A stretch of DNA of 64,000 bases from Ignatzschineria cameli (GTDB taxonomy: Bacteria > Pseudomonadota > Gammaproteobacteria > Cardiobacteriales > Wohlfahrtiimonadaceae), in the NCBI RefSeq assembly GCF_003121895.1, contig NZ_QEWW01000002.1, positions 248,001 through 312,000 of the forward strand, written 5' to 3'. Position numbers and translations under genes: made by a program. How positions within the stretch are numbered: position 1 is the stretch's first letter; the number at the start of each line of letters is the position of its first letter. This document shows positions 51,829-60,920 of the stretch, piece by piece. The notes beneath the pieces are model-generated. The model did not search any database. It was given only the letters and a program-made list of their open reading frames with translations, and was not told where the DNA came from.

Positions 51829-52647
51829 TTATTGGAAAGAGAAGGTGGTGAGCTCAAAGGGCTGTTGATCAATTCGGATCAGAGTTAATTCACCTTCCCA
51901 GACACATCCTGAGTCGATTCCATAAGCATTATTCTCAAAATGGCGTCCTAAGCTTGCCCAATGACCAAAGATAATGAGGTTTTCAGCCTGTTTCGGCCGT
52001 GCAAACTTAAACCAAGGAAGCATAATCGTTGCATTATATTGATCAAGTTTATTATCGAAATCGAGGCTAAGATCTAAGTTAAGGTAACGCATTCGGGTGA
52101 GATAATTGATAATAGCGCGGATTCTATCAAATCCTTGAAGCGTTGGTGACCAGCTATTGGGGCTATTTCCAAACATCGATTGGATAAACTGTCGATATTG
52201 TGTTTGATCATTATTTTGCAGCAAACTCTCAGCTTCTGCACTCAGTGCAAGCGCCTCCTCAATACTCCAGAAAGGGGGGATGCCGGCATGTGCAATAGCG
52301 ATCTTAAGTTGTGGTAGATAACGGACAAGTGGCTGATGGCGTAGATATTCTCGAATATCGTCTGCAAGAGGGCTCTCGAGTAATTGATGATACGTATCTC
52401 CCCGTTTTAGGCGCGTATAGCCTTCCGCATAGACAAGATAGGAGAGATCATGATTTCCAAGTACAGGAAGTATTGAGTCCTGATGAGCAAGGAGATACTC
52501 CATCACAGCAAGGGAATCTGGCCCTCGATTAATAAGATCGCCGACAAGATAGAGTCGATCCTTTTGATGGTCAAAATTGATCGACTCTAAGAGAGCTTGA
52601 AACTCATCAAAGCAGCCATGAATATCTCCCATTGCGTAGATTGCCAT
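51829..52647 (-). CDS. apaH: Bis(5'-nucleosyl)-tetraphosphatase, symmetrical
   Basis: 272 residues. Metallophosphatase motifs are GDIHGCFDEF (7-16), VGDLINRGPDS and LGNHDLSYL. It hydrolyses Ap4A and related alarmones, and can remove Np4 caps from RNA. A 10-bp tandem array fills the leader side (52691-52740). Confidence 0.96.
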   Translation of the reverse strand: MAIYAMGDIHGCFDEFQALLESINFDHQKDRLYLVGDLINRGPDSLAVMEYLLAHQDSILPVLGNHDLSYLVYAEGYTRLKRGDTYHQLLESPLADDIREYLRHQPLVRYLPQLKIAIAHAGIPPFWSIEEALALSAEAESLLQNNDQTQYRQFIQSMFGNSPNSWSPTLQGFDRIRAIINYLTRMRYLNLDLSLDFDNKLDQYNATIMLPWFKFARPKQAENLIIFGHWASLGRHFENNAYGIDSGCVWEGELTLIRIDQQPFELTTFSFQ

Positions 52648-52690
52648 CTCTCATTCCCTTCTATTATTGATAGTTTCTGCAAGTTATAAA

Positions 52691-52740
52691 TTTATATATC
52701 CTTATACATGTTTATACATGCTTATACGCGCTATAAATCT
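52691..52740. repeat. Tandem repeat, five 10-bp units upstream of apaH
   Basis: TTTATATATC, CTTATACATG, TTTATACATG, CTTATACGCG and CTATAAATCT in strict 10-bp register, between the TPR gene and apaH. Confidence 0.8.
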
Positions 52741-52802
52741 ATAAATACTGTTGTTTTATCGTCCTGTTGCTCACTCTATTACTATTTTGATATTTTGCTA
52801 TT

Positions 52803-54725
52803 TTACTGAGCTTGCATCCCTTCATAAGGGGCATATTCCATAATTTTTAGGAGGCCATCCACCTCGGCATTAAAGGCCCAAGGATAATGGATAATATCCG
52901 CTGGCGTGATCTCATCACGATCAACATTTCGTAGATAATCGAGGGTATATGCTTCATTCTCATTCTCTAAGAGAGAGATAGCAAAATTATAGTAGGGGAT
53001 CGCTTTCTCATACTCTTCTGTCGAGACAAAGAGATAGATGAGATCTAAAAGTGCCGGCAATGAGTAGTAGTGGGGCATAAAACGATTTTTGGTGATGCTG
53101 TAATTGATATTACCAAGGGCGCTACTATAGTAATGAAGGGCCTCATCATAATTTTTCAATTGGAGATTGACCCATCCTAACATCGATTGTGTTCTGCCTA
53201 GATTGTAGTAATCGGGCGGAGTAACAGCTTCATGGGCTTCTAACTTAAAGAGTAAGATCTCTTCTGCTTTCTCAAGCTCTGCAAATTTTAGATAGAAGCT
53301 TGCATAGTTCTCAAGCGCTAAGATGGTGCGAATATCATTAGTTGTTAGATGTTGCAGATCAAGTGCTAGCGCTGCTTTATAATTTGCATCGGCTCTCTCA
53401 AAGTCATTAACGGTCTCATAATAGATAGCAAGATTACGGAGAACTTCAGTATATTGCGGTGTATAGGTATGATTTTCTAAGATCGATTTTGCCTGTGTGA
53501 GAAGATCATAAATTAGCATCCGCTCCGTTGCCATATCAAAAGTCCAAACAAGCTTTACGAGAATATCGGCAATCTCCATATCATAGCCATTTAAAACCTT
53601 ATAGATATCGAGCGCATGGGTATATTGAAAGCGGGCGAGAAAAGGATTCTCTTCGATGTCGGCTAGTTTTACTAATGCTTTTGCATAGGCGGGAGAGTTC
53701 TGTTGATCAGCGCCTAATTTGATTGCCTGCAGATAATATTGTCGAGCTTTATTATTATCATTTATGATAAGAAAATAATCACCGGTTGTTAGAAGTTGCT
53801 CAATCTGCTTTTCAAGAGGGAGACTTTTAAAGTCCGCAATAAGCGCCTCTTCCTCAAGGATCTCTAAAGGATCAGGAAGATAGGGGTAAATAAAAGTTTC
53901 AGATTCTCCCTCTTCAAGCGCTGCGCTATAGGCATGCGTATTATCATAGTACTCCTCAAGAAATTCACTCGTTAGCTCTCCGGTGAGCTCTTCAGTAAAC
54001 TCCTCACTCAATTCGAGTGTTGACTCTTCCTCATCAAGGGGATTTTCAAGGAGATCTTGGGTGATATCTTCATCGCTTTCATCATCTAGCGTTTGAGCCT
54101 CCTCTTGATCTATCTCGTGATCGTTATTGAGGGCAATATCTAGATCTGTCTCTAGATCTCTAACGCCACTCTCTTCAAGAAGGCTTAATGAGTGGTCGAT
54201 CCGATCGGCGATACGAATGACAGAGAGATCGTTTTGGTGCAGATGCTCCTCATAGGGGCGTGCAATCGGCTCTTCTACAATCTCACTCTTTCGATGGGGG
54301 AAGAGGGTAAAGAGGAGATAATCGCCAATAGCGCTATCGTGGCGGATCGCTGATTTTTCTTCCGCCTCATGCTGATTAATAATTTGTGTAATCTCATCAT
54401 GAAGCTCAGCAGGAGGGGCTACGGGAAGGATCTCTATAAATTCATCGATCAGCTCTTCTTGAGGAGGAGAGATTAATTTCTGATAGAGAACTGATTTTGC
54501 GGCACCGATTAGAAGTGGGTAACCATTTTTAGGATAAGCGGTGGAGATCTTCTTATAGGAGTTAATAACTGCTGAGAGTACTACAGGAGATTGAAGTTCT
54601 TTTGCCTGAATCGCACGAGCAATAGAGGTCAGAAGCATGGTGACAAGAATGAAGCTGACTATTAAGAGATAGCAACGAAAAAGAGAGAGCATAGTGATCA
54701 CTCGTTGTAATAAACATCTATTCAT
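52803..54725 (-). CDS. Large periplasmic TPR protein with acidic central region, function unknown
   Basis: 640 residues. The N-terminus has a hydrophobic segment (LSLFRCYLLIVSFILVTMLL), a signal peptide or anchor, so the protein is exported. Residues ~60-300 are very acidic, with Glu/Asp-rich stretches (EEFTEELTGELTSEFLEEYY) and little hydrophobic core. From ~300 to ~600 it is a run of tetratricopeptide-type helical pairs (GDYFLIINDNNKARQYYLQA, YYETVNDFERADANYKAALA, YDEALHYYSSALGN). TPR modules bind partner proteins. I recognise no family. The start may be M12 (54692). It may be in an operon with apaH, 155 bp away. Confidence 0.75.
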   Translation of the reverse strand: MNRCLLQRVITMLSLFRCYLLIVSFILVTMLLTSIARAIQAKELQSPVVLSAVINSYKKISTAYPKNGYPLLIGAAKSVLYQKLISPPQEELIDEFIEILPVAPPAELHDEITQIINQHEAEEKSAIRHDSAIGDYLLFTLFPHRKSEIVEEPIARPYEEHLHQNDLSVIRIADRIDHSLSLLEESGVRDLETDLDIALNNDHEIDQEEAQTLDDESDEDITQDLLENPLDEEESTLELSEEFTEELTGELTSEFLEEYYDNTHAYSAALEEGESETFIYPYLPDPLEILEEEALIADFKSLPLEKQIEQLLTTGDYFLIINDNNKARQYYLQAIKLGADQQNSPAYAKALVKLADIEENPFLARFQYTHALDIYKVLNGYDMEIADILVKLVWTFDMATERMLIYDLLTQAKSILENHTYTPQYTEVLRNLAIYYETVNDFERADANYKAALALDLQHLTTNDIRTILALENYASFYLKFAELEKAEEILLFKLEAHEAVTPPDYYNLGRTQSMLGWVNLQLKNYDEALHYYSSALGNINYSITKNRFMPHYYSLPALLDLIYLFVSTEEYEKAIPYYNFAISLLENENEAYTLDYLRNVDRDEITPADIIHYPWAFNAEVDGLLKIMEYAPYEGMQAQ

Positions 54726-55071
54726 TTAAATCTCGATAATAGCAAGTAATGAGGTGTAATCATTGATGGTAAGGGCATTTTGCATGCCTGATGAGATAGT
54801 ATACTACAGATTTTTAGTGCGATAAAATAGCAAAATAACCCATTGATTATCCATGATATTTATCGGGTGGCTTTATGCCGGTGATAATTAGATGGTAGAT
54901 GAGGGTAATCATAATCACGATTATTTGATTATGATTATGTAATTATGGCTATTATTATCGATTTGATTATCGCTATGATTTTCTACGATGTTTTCTAATG
55001 TTTTTCGACATTTTAACGATATTTTCGCTAAATTTATCCAGTTTTATCCGATTTTAGCTGGCGACCTAATT
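54726..55071. other. Intergenic 346 bp between mutY and the TPR gene
   Basis: AT-rich. The stretch around 54960-55055 shows weak ~12-bp periodicity of TTTTC-type words, consistent with an old tandem array. No gene, terminator or promoter stands out. Confidence 0.5.
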
Positions 55072-56235
55072 TTATCTTGTTTGAGGGATTAAAGGTTGAA
55101 GGTAGTCGGTAAGAAGATCGGCAATCGGCTTAGGTTTAGGCAGGCGTAACACCTCATCTTTAGGAATAAGGGCGACATTTGGGGGAAGCGCATTCTTTAA
55201 ATGGGGAGAGAGTGTTAGCAGTGAGGAGAGAGGGGCTCGAAAGATGGAGGCCTCTAAGGTGTAGTGGGTAAATTGGTGGCGAAAATGGGAGATATTCTCT
55301 CTTTTCTCTATGGCATCGAGCGTTATCTCCGATAGTAGCGGGCTATTTTTACTTCGAGCATTTCGCCCTTTAATCATTAGTTCCGGCAGAGAGTAGAGTC
55401 CTCCCCAGATCCCTTTTTCGGGGCGCTTTTCTAATAAAATATGGTCATCATCTTCAAAAATTAATATTGCACAGGATTCGATCGGCATACTCTTTTTGAG
55501 GGCTTTTGCCGGGATCTCCAATACTTTTTTATGTTGAAAAGCACTACAATCTTCCCGCATAAAGCAGCGTTCGCAGGCTGGCTTCAATTTGCAGAGTGTT
55601 GCACCAAAATCCATTATTGCTTGGGTGTAATCAGCGGGATTTTGCCGGCAAAGAAAGAGTTCACTAATAGGAATTAGTCGTTTATCGAGCTCTTTTCGTG
55701 GCGCGGTCATTCCCACTATACGAGAGAGAACGCGTCTAACATTGCCATCTAAAATGGCATAAGGCAGATTAAAGCCTTGCGCTAGAATAGCATTTGCTGT
55801 GGTATCACCAATCCCTTTAAGTGAGCGAATGGCTGCAAAATCGGGGGGAATAGTGCCTTGAAATTGAGTTACCAGTTGTAAACTTGCAGCATGAAGATTT
55901 CGTGCGCGAGTATAGTAGCCCAAACCTTGCCACAATTTGAGAACTGCTTCTTCAGGGGCAGCTGCTAATGCTTCGGGGGTAGGGAAAGCGGTCATAAAGC
56001 GATCAAAATAGGGCAGAACTGTGACAACCTGTGTCTGTTGCAACATAATTTCAGAGATCCAGATACGGTAGAGATTGATCTTTTCACTCAGATGAGGTTG
56101 TGGTTTCCAGGGTAGATCGTGGCGGCCTTCTCGTTCAAACCATTCAAGAAGATAGGTTTGAAAATGGGATACTTTCTCTTCGGTAATGGGATCGAGTAGG
56201 GTGTTATCCTCAATCAGGCTCTTTATCGTTGTCAT
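55072..56235 (-). CDS. mutY: Adenine DNA glycosylase
   Basis: 387 residues. The catalytic Glu is in SEIMLQQTQV (Glu62). The helix-hairpin-helix LKGIGDTTANAILAQGF, the structural Asp in AILDGNVRRVLSR, and the [4Fe-4S] CKLKPACERCFMREDC are present. A NUDIX-like C-terminal domain (SCAILIFEDDDHILLEKRPEKG in two parts) reads 8-oxoG. It removes adenine from A:8-oxoG pairs. Confidence 0.95.
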   Translation of the reverse strand: MTTIKSLIEDNTLLDPITEEKVSHFQTYLLEWFEREGRHDLPWKPQPHLSEKINLYRIWISEIMLQQTQVVTVLPYFDRFMTAFPTPEALAAAPEEAVLKLWQGLGYYTRARNLHAASLQLVTQFQGTIPPDFAAIRSLKGIGDTTANAILAQGFNLPYAILDGNVRRVLSRIVGMTAPRKELDKRLIPISELFLCRQNPADYTQAIMDFGATLCKLKPACERCFMREDCSAFQHKKVLEIPAKALKKSMPIESCAILIFEDDDHILLEKRPEKGIWGGLYSLPELMIKGRNARSKNSPLLSEITLDAIEKRENISHFRHQFTHYTLEASIFRAPLSSLLTLSPHLKNALPPNVALIPKDEVLRLPKPKPIADLLTDYLQPLIPQTR

Positions 56236-56262
56236 CTCTCTACTTTATACTTAAATCTTTTG

Positions 56263-56292
56263 AAAGTGATGGGGACTTTCGTCCCCACTTTT
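56263..56292 (-). terminator. Terminator after the uracil permease
   Basis: TGGGGAC (56270-56276) / GTCCCCA (56281-56287), with a GAAA tetraloop on the minus strand and AAAG/CTTT continuing the stem past a bulge. The U-tract is short. Confidence 0.6.
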
Positions 56293-56373
56293 AATCTATT
56301 TTATTGATCTATTTAACGGATCTATTTATCAATCTATGTGATTATTTGATATCGGTTTATTTGATCTCAATAC

Positions 56374-57612
56374 TTAAAGATCAACCTCTATCTCTTCACT
56401 CTTCTCATCTTTAGGATGTGGCAAGATGAGGTTGAGAACAATGGCTAATACAGAAGCTAAGCCAACGCCGGCAAAGGGGAAGCTACCAATCTCAATGGTA
56501 TAACCACCAACGCCGGTGATTAATGTTGCACTGATAATCACTAAATTGCGTGGAATGGTGATATCAACTTTTGCATCGATAAGTGCTTTAAGGCCGAGGC
56601 TTGCAATTGTTCCGAAGAGAAGAATCATAATTCCCCCCATTACAGGAAGCGGAATTGAGTTGAGGAAAGCATTAAACTTTCCAAAAAAGGCCATAAAAAT
56701 AGCAAAGACCGCGGCATAAGTCATAATTAAGGGGTTATCATTTTTCGTGAGCATTACCGCACCTGTTACCTCACCATAGGTTGTGACCGGAGGACCTCCA
56801 ATTAAGCCGGCAACACAGACGCCCAAGCCATCACCAGCAAGCGTTTTATCTAATCCTGGATTAGAGGCGTAATCTTTACCAGTGACTTTACCGATCGCCA
56901 TAATACCGCCAATATGCTCAATAGCTGGGGCGATCGCAACAGGGAGCATAAAGAGTGCAGCCATCCAGTTTACTTCAGGGGCAACAAATTGTGGAACTTT
57001 AAACCAAGGCGCTGCGATGACCTTTTCAAACTCAACCAATCCCAAGGAAGCGGCGATAGAGTAACCTACAGCAATGCCGATTAAAATAGGGACAAGTCTT
57101 AGGAAGCGCTTGCCAAAGATGGTGACTAAAACAGTTACGGCAAACGTAATTGTTGAGACAATAATTGAGAGGTTGTAATCGACGACTTGTTCCCCATTTG
57201 ATTTACCCATCGCCATCTCTGTTGCAACAGCCGCTACAGATAGACCGATCACCATAATCACAGGACCAATGACTACGGGTGGAATCAATTTATGGACACT
57301 ATCAATCCCTTTGATTTTAATGGCAAAAGCGAAGACAAAATACATAAATCCTGCAGCAAAAAGACCAAAGAAGGTCGCGCCGGCTCCCCAAGTAGACATT
57401 GAGAAGATAATAGGGGCGATAAAGGCAAAGGAAGAGCCTAGAAAGATCGGTACTTTCCAACCGGTAACGATCTGAAAGAGGATCGTCCCGATACCGGCAC
57501 CGAGAAGTGCCATTGAGGGATTAAGTCCGGTTAAAAGGGGGACGAGCACCATTGCACCGAAGGCCACAAAAAGAATTTGTAGACCTGCAACGGCGTTATG
57601 AATAGCCTGCAT
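56374..57612 (-). CDS. uraA: Uracil-xanthine permease (NCS2 family)
   Basis: 412 residues, 14 membrane-helix NCS2 layout. Family features are VPIFLGSSFAFIAPIIF, the substrate site AIEHIGGIMAIGKVTGKDY, and GPPVTTYGEVTGAV. It imports uracil or a related base by proton symport. I chose ATG at 57612, which has GAGG 8 bp upstream, over the ATG at 57627. A candidate extended -10 promoter is at 57697-57702. Confidence 0.87.
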   Translation of the reverse strand: MQAIHNAVAGLQILFVAFGAMVLVPLLTGLNPSMALLGAGIGTILFQIVTGWKVPIFLGSSFAFIAPIIFSMSTWGAGATFFGLFAAGFMYFVFAFAIKIKGIDSVHKLIPPVVIGPVIMVIGLSVAAVATEMAMGKSNGEQVVDYNLSIIVSTITFAVTVLVTIFGKRFLRLVPILIGIAVGYSIAASLGLVEFEKVIAAPWFKVPQFVAPEVNWMAALFMLPVAIAPAIEHIGGIMAIGKVTGKDYASNPGLDKTLAGDGLGVCVAGLIGGPPVTTYGEVTGAVMLTKNDNPLIMTYAAVFAIFMAFFGKFNAFLNSIPLPVMGGIMILLFGTIASLGLKALIDAKVDITIPRNLVIISATLITGVGGYTIEIGSFPFAGVGLASVLAIVLNLILPHPKDEKSEEIEVDL

Positions 57613-57696
57613 AGAGAGATACCTCATGATAAGAATGGATGTAAAGGATCGGTAGAGCGCATCGAGAGATGCAACAATAGAAAATTGTTTTTTTTG

Positions 57697-57724
57697 ATTA
57701 TATCAGGTTATTTCATTAGGTCAT
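57697..57724 (-). promoter_or_regulatory. Extended -10 promoter for the uracil permease
   Basis: On the minus strand, TG-A-TATAAT (TATAAT at 57702-57697) with ATGACC 16 bp upstream. The first transcribed bases would fall in a run of eight A, a setting where RNA polymerase slippage can tune initiation. Confidence 0.55.
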
Positions 57725-57751
57725 CTTTGAGAATTATTCGCCGCTATCACA

Positions 57752-57777
57752 CATCAGGAGCGAAGCGCTACCTGATG
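57752..57777. other. Inverted repeat upstream of the uraA promoter
   Basis: CATCAGG (57752-57758) / CCTGATG (57771-57777), continued by AGCG/CGCT around loop AAG with one bulged A. It lies upstream of the promoter, so it may be an operator or an older terminator, not a leader structure. Confidence 0.5.
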
Positions 57778-58009
57778 AGGATTGGGTTACTTTTTATCCA
57801 TCTCTAAAAGTTGTTAAGTTAATCATTATTTGAGATACTCCTACTTCTCTTTAGATTACTCTCTATCACGTTAACCTTTATTAGGTCCGTTATACGCTAC
57901 TTTGGATAGAATGGTAAAGATCTGCTAAAGAGGATCATTTTATGATCGTGTCTGGATAAAAAGAGAGTGTGATTTATTTTTCAGGCATGTGATAGATAGG
58001 TTATAACTA

Positions 58010-58042
58010 CTATGAATTTACTATTGATCTACTATTGATCGT
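58010..58042 (+). repeat. Tandem repeat, three 11-bp units upstream of purU
   Basis: CTATGAATTTA, CTATTGATCTA and CTATTGATCGT, continuing with looser TTGATG units to about 58065. Confidence 0.75.
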
Positions 58043-58090
58043 TGTTGATGGTTATTGATGATTGATTACTTTAAGGAGGAGAAGAGAGGA

Positions 58091-58939
58091 ATGAAAACAT
58101 ATCGATTGGTGATGTCTTGTCCCGATGGTGTCGGAATTGTCTCGGCAGTGAGTGGTTTTTTAGCAGAGAATGGGGGCTGGATTATGGAAGCGAATCACCA
58201 TTCAGACCTAGAAACCGGTATGTTCTTTATGCGTCATGTGATTAAAGCGGAGAGTCTACCTTTTGGGGTTGATGAGTTTAAGCAACGTTTTGCCCCTATT
58301 GCTGATAAATTTCAGCTCAATTGGCGGATAGTTGATACCTCTAAGCGCCATAAAGTGATGCTGATGGCCAGTAAGGAAGCGCATTGTTTGGTGGATATCT
58401 TATCGCGCTGGCATGCCGATGAACTCGATTGTGAAATTGTTGGTGTTATCTCTAATCATAATGATCTTGCGAGTTTAGTGGAGTGGTATGGCATCCCTTA
58501 CCATTATGTGCCGGTCGATCCACAAGATAAGGAGACGAGCTTTGCAAAGGTGAATCAACTGATTGAAGATTCAGAGGCAGATACTATTGTTTTAGCACGC
58601 TATATGCAGATCATCCCGCCGCAATTGTGTCAAAAATATCAGCATCGAATTATCAATATTCATCATAGTTTCCTCCCCTCTTTTATTGGTGCTAAGCCCT
58701 ATCATCAGGCGGCAAAACGCGGGGTTAAATTGATTGGGGCAACCTGCCACTATGTGACAGAGGATCTCGATGCCGGTCCTATTATAGAGCAAGATGTTAT
58801 TCGTGTTTCCCATGAAGATAGTGTCAAGGATATGGTGCGCTTAGGAAAAGATATCGAAAAGATTGTTCTCTCCCGGGGTTTGCGCTACCATCTTGAAGAT
58901 CGCGTCATTGTACAAGGAAATACGACGGTGATTTTTTAA
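58091..58939 (+). CDS. purU: Formyltetrahydrofolate deformylase
   Basis: 282 residues. An N-terminal ACT domain (RLVMSCPDGVGIVSAVSGFLAENGG in two parts) is followed by a formyltransferase-like hydrolase (YMQIIPPQLCQKYQHRIINIHHS, AKRGVKLIGATCHYVTEDLDAGPIIEQ in two parts). It releases formate from 10-formyl-THF for purine synthesis. A TTG at 58055 is open upstream, but ATG at 58091 gives the standard N-terminus and follows AAGGAGG and AGAGAGGA. Confidence 0.93.
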   Translation: MKTYRLVMSCPDGVGIVSAVSGFLAENGGWIMEANHHSDLETGMFFMRHVIKAESLPFGVDEFKQRFAPIADKFQLNWRIVDTSKRHKVMLMASKEAHCLVDILSRWHADELDCEIVGVISNHNDLASLVEWYGIPYHYVPVDPQDKETSFAKVNQLIEDSEADTIVLARYMQIIPPQLCQKYQHRIINIHHSFLPSFIGAKPYHQAAKRGVKLIGATCHYVTEDLDAGPIIEQDVIRVSHEDSVKDMVRLGKDIEKIVLSRGLRYHLEDRVIVQGNTTVIF

Positions 58940-59033
58940 AGAGTGATTTAAAGAGTAAAAAGAACAGAGAGAGTAGAAAGAGTAGGAAGAGTAAGATAAC
59001 AATAACAAAAGCTAAAAGAGAAAATAGAAAAAA

Positions 59034-59060
59034 GAGGAGCGGTGAGATCATCGCTCCTCT
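59034..59060 (-). terminator. Bidirectional terminator between purU and pabC
   Basis: GAGGAGCG (59034-59041) / CGCTCCTC (59052-59059), eight perfect pairs. On the minus strand it is followed by TTTTTTC, a strong terminator for the pabB-pabC unit; the plus strand has TTCTTCT. Confidence 0.8.
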
Positions 59061-59111
59061 TCTTCTATCATCTATCCATGGTTTTATAGCGCTTATAGCT
59101 TTTGTGAATCC

Positions 59112-59741
59112 TCATCCAAGAATATTTTTAGTAGAGAATTCTATTTCACCAAAATCGATCATGGCATTAAAGAGTCGAATTTTACTAAATTGCGCTACCT
59201 GGTCGCGATGAATTTCGCGGGGAATCAGAAGCCCATGATGGAGAAGTGCCGCTCTTTTCGTTCCTTCTAGAAGCGGCTCTTTAGGTGTATACCAATGCTC
59301 TCCATCGAAAAGAGCAATATTAGCGATCGAGGTATCAGTTAAAAAGCCGTTACGTGTTATTAAGATATCGTCGCAGGGTCTCTTCTGCTGGAAGAGGGTA
59401 TTAATCACCGGTCGTTTCTCATACTTGTAATGATAATCGAGGGTTGCTGCTTCAACTAACTTAAGAGAGTTAACTGCCCGCATCTCATAGGGAACAAACT
59501 CAATTTCTGAGATTGTCTCGCCATAGATAACGCGTACTCGATAGAGTCCTTTTTTGGGAATATTATCGAGACGCATTAATGCTTGAGGAAGCGAAAGAAA
59601 AGAGGCATCTCGATAGAAGCGACTGCGCGTTCTATCGATCCTCTTTTGATGATAGGAGAGTGCAAAAAAGTAGCCATCTTCTAGCTTAATAGTCTCAAGA
59701 AATGGGGAGGTAGATTTTTTCGATAAGCTCATCATATTCAT
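59112..59741 (-). CDS. pabC: Aminotransferase class IV, 4-amino-4-deoxychorismate lyase-like
   Basis: 209 residues, shorter than the usual ~270 for PabC. The PLP-binding Lys is probably in DYHYKYEKRPVIN. Other features are ILITRNGFLTDTSIANIALF and LLEGTKRAALLHHG. It would release pyruvate to give 4-aminobenzoate for folate. It overlaps the pabB 3' end by about 47 bp. The exact start among ATGs at 59741, 59735 and 59732 is unclear. Branched-chain aminotransferase activity is a weaker alternative. Confidence 0.75.
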   Translation of the reverse strand: MNMMSLSKKSTSPFLETIKLEDGYFFALSYHQKRIDRTRSRFYRDASFLSLPQALMRLDNIPKKGLYRVRVIYGETISEIEFVPYEMRAVNSLKLVEAATLDYHYKYEKRPVINTLFQQKRPCDDILITRNGFLTDTSIANIALFDGEHWYTPKEPLLEGTKRAALLHHGLLIPREIHRDQVAQFSKIRLFNAMIDFGEIEFSTKNILG

Positions 59742-60774
59742 TCTCAATATTGCTCATTGCCGTAATACCACCGCCGCTTTTAAAGGTGTAGTGGTAGAGT
59801 GGCGTTAAGGAAGTTTTATGATCGTTAGGGTGAGTTTCTTCTTCAAGATAGCGAATAAGAACGGTGCTATCTAGATTTTCACCATCAAAAATAGCGGCAA
59901 CGCCGGAGTAGAAATGGCGAGGATAGGATTCGATCTTCTCCAAAATTTGGGTTGCTTCATCACGAGGTGAGCCGGTAATAGAGCCGGCAGGAAGTAGGCG
60001 ATAGAAGAGATCCCCTAGAGATTCACGATAATCTTCGGGAAGATCCCCCTCAATCATGGAGCTACTCTGAAGAATTTCCCCATCACCGCGAGAGATGCGG
60101 TCAATATACCGAAAACGGCTAATACGTGCATTATTGGCCACAAGTGAGATATCGTTTATCGCCTCTTGCGTCACAGTTTTATGCTCATCGATCTCTTTTG
60201 GATTTTGCATCAACTTCTCTAAAGCATTAGGAGTTGAGGCATTGATGGTTCCCTTCATAGGGTAAGTAGCGATGACGCCATCGCAAATTGTGACAAATGT
60301 TTCAGGTGAAAAGGAGCAAAACTCTCCACTAAGCCAGAGTCGATATTTCGCGCGAGTACGTTGAAAGATCTCCGGAAGGGTGAGATTGCACTTTACCGGT
60401 GTTGGAAATGTTAAATTTGCTAGGGAGATTCGTCCCTCTTTTAGGGCAAGCATCAACTCTGAAAAAGCTGATTGATAGTGATCGAAGGGAATCGGCTCAG
60501 GCTGCCATAGCACTTCTAAGGGCGCTCTTTTTGTTGTGGCGGAACCCCTCTCGTTCAACTTCTGCTTCTCCTGCCGGTTGACCCATTCGGTAAATGCCTC
60601 GATATTACTGATCTTGCCATTAAAGTCGAAAGCGATCTGAGAAGGATCGATCTGAGAGAGTGGCAATACAATATTCTTTTGAGTATCAAAGCTAGCAATG
60701 ACTAGAAAGGGGCATTTTGTTGAGGCTAGTTGATTGATAGTTTTAATGGCAGTTGGTCGATCTAGAAAATTCAT
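59695..60774 (-). CDS. pabB: Aminodeoxychorismate synthase component I
   Basis: 359 residues, chorismate-binding fold. It has TYPMKGTINASTP, RISRGDGEILQSSSMIEGDL and the active-site GSITGSPRDEATQILEKIES. The family motif is usually GSITGAPK; here it is GSPR. It converts chorismate with PabA ammonia to aminodeoxychorismate. Coupled to pabC by overlap. TrpE is excluded by length and the missing leader features. Confidence 0.87.
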   Translation of the reverse strand: MNFLDRPTAIKTINQLASTKCPFLVIASFDTQKNIVLPLSQIDPSQIAFDFNGKISNIEAFTEWVNRQEKQKLNERGSATTKRAPLEVLWQPEPIPFDHYQSAFSELMLALKEGRISLANLTFPTPVKCNLTLPEIFQRTRAKYRLWLSGEFCSFSPETFVTICDGVIATYPMKGTINASTPNALEKLMQNPKEIDEHKTVTQEAINDISLVANNARISRFRYIDRISRGDGEILQSSSMIEGDLPEDYRESLGDLFYRLLPAGSITGSPRDEATQILEKIESYPRHFYSGVAAIFDGENLDSTVLIRYLEEETHPNDHKTSLTPLYHYTFKSGGGITAMSNIENEYDELIEKIYLPIS

Positions 60775-60920
60775 AAATATATGACCTTGAGTAACAGTGA
60801 ATCAGTTGAGGGTTATGTTGTGGGTTGTTAATAATAGGTTATCAAATGACATTAAGTTATTGTTTTGAATGATGTTTTGAGTTGTGATCTTGAATTATGA
60901 GTGGATGGATTACTTGTTTA

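Larger units (their letters stand above)
57628..58090. other. Divergent uraA/purU region, 463 bp
   Basis: It holds the uraA promoter and hairpin, a small palindrome at 57933-57947 (GATCA/TGATC), and 11-bp repeats at 58010-58042 just before purU. No gene is convincing. Confidence 0.55.
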
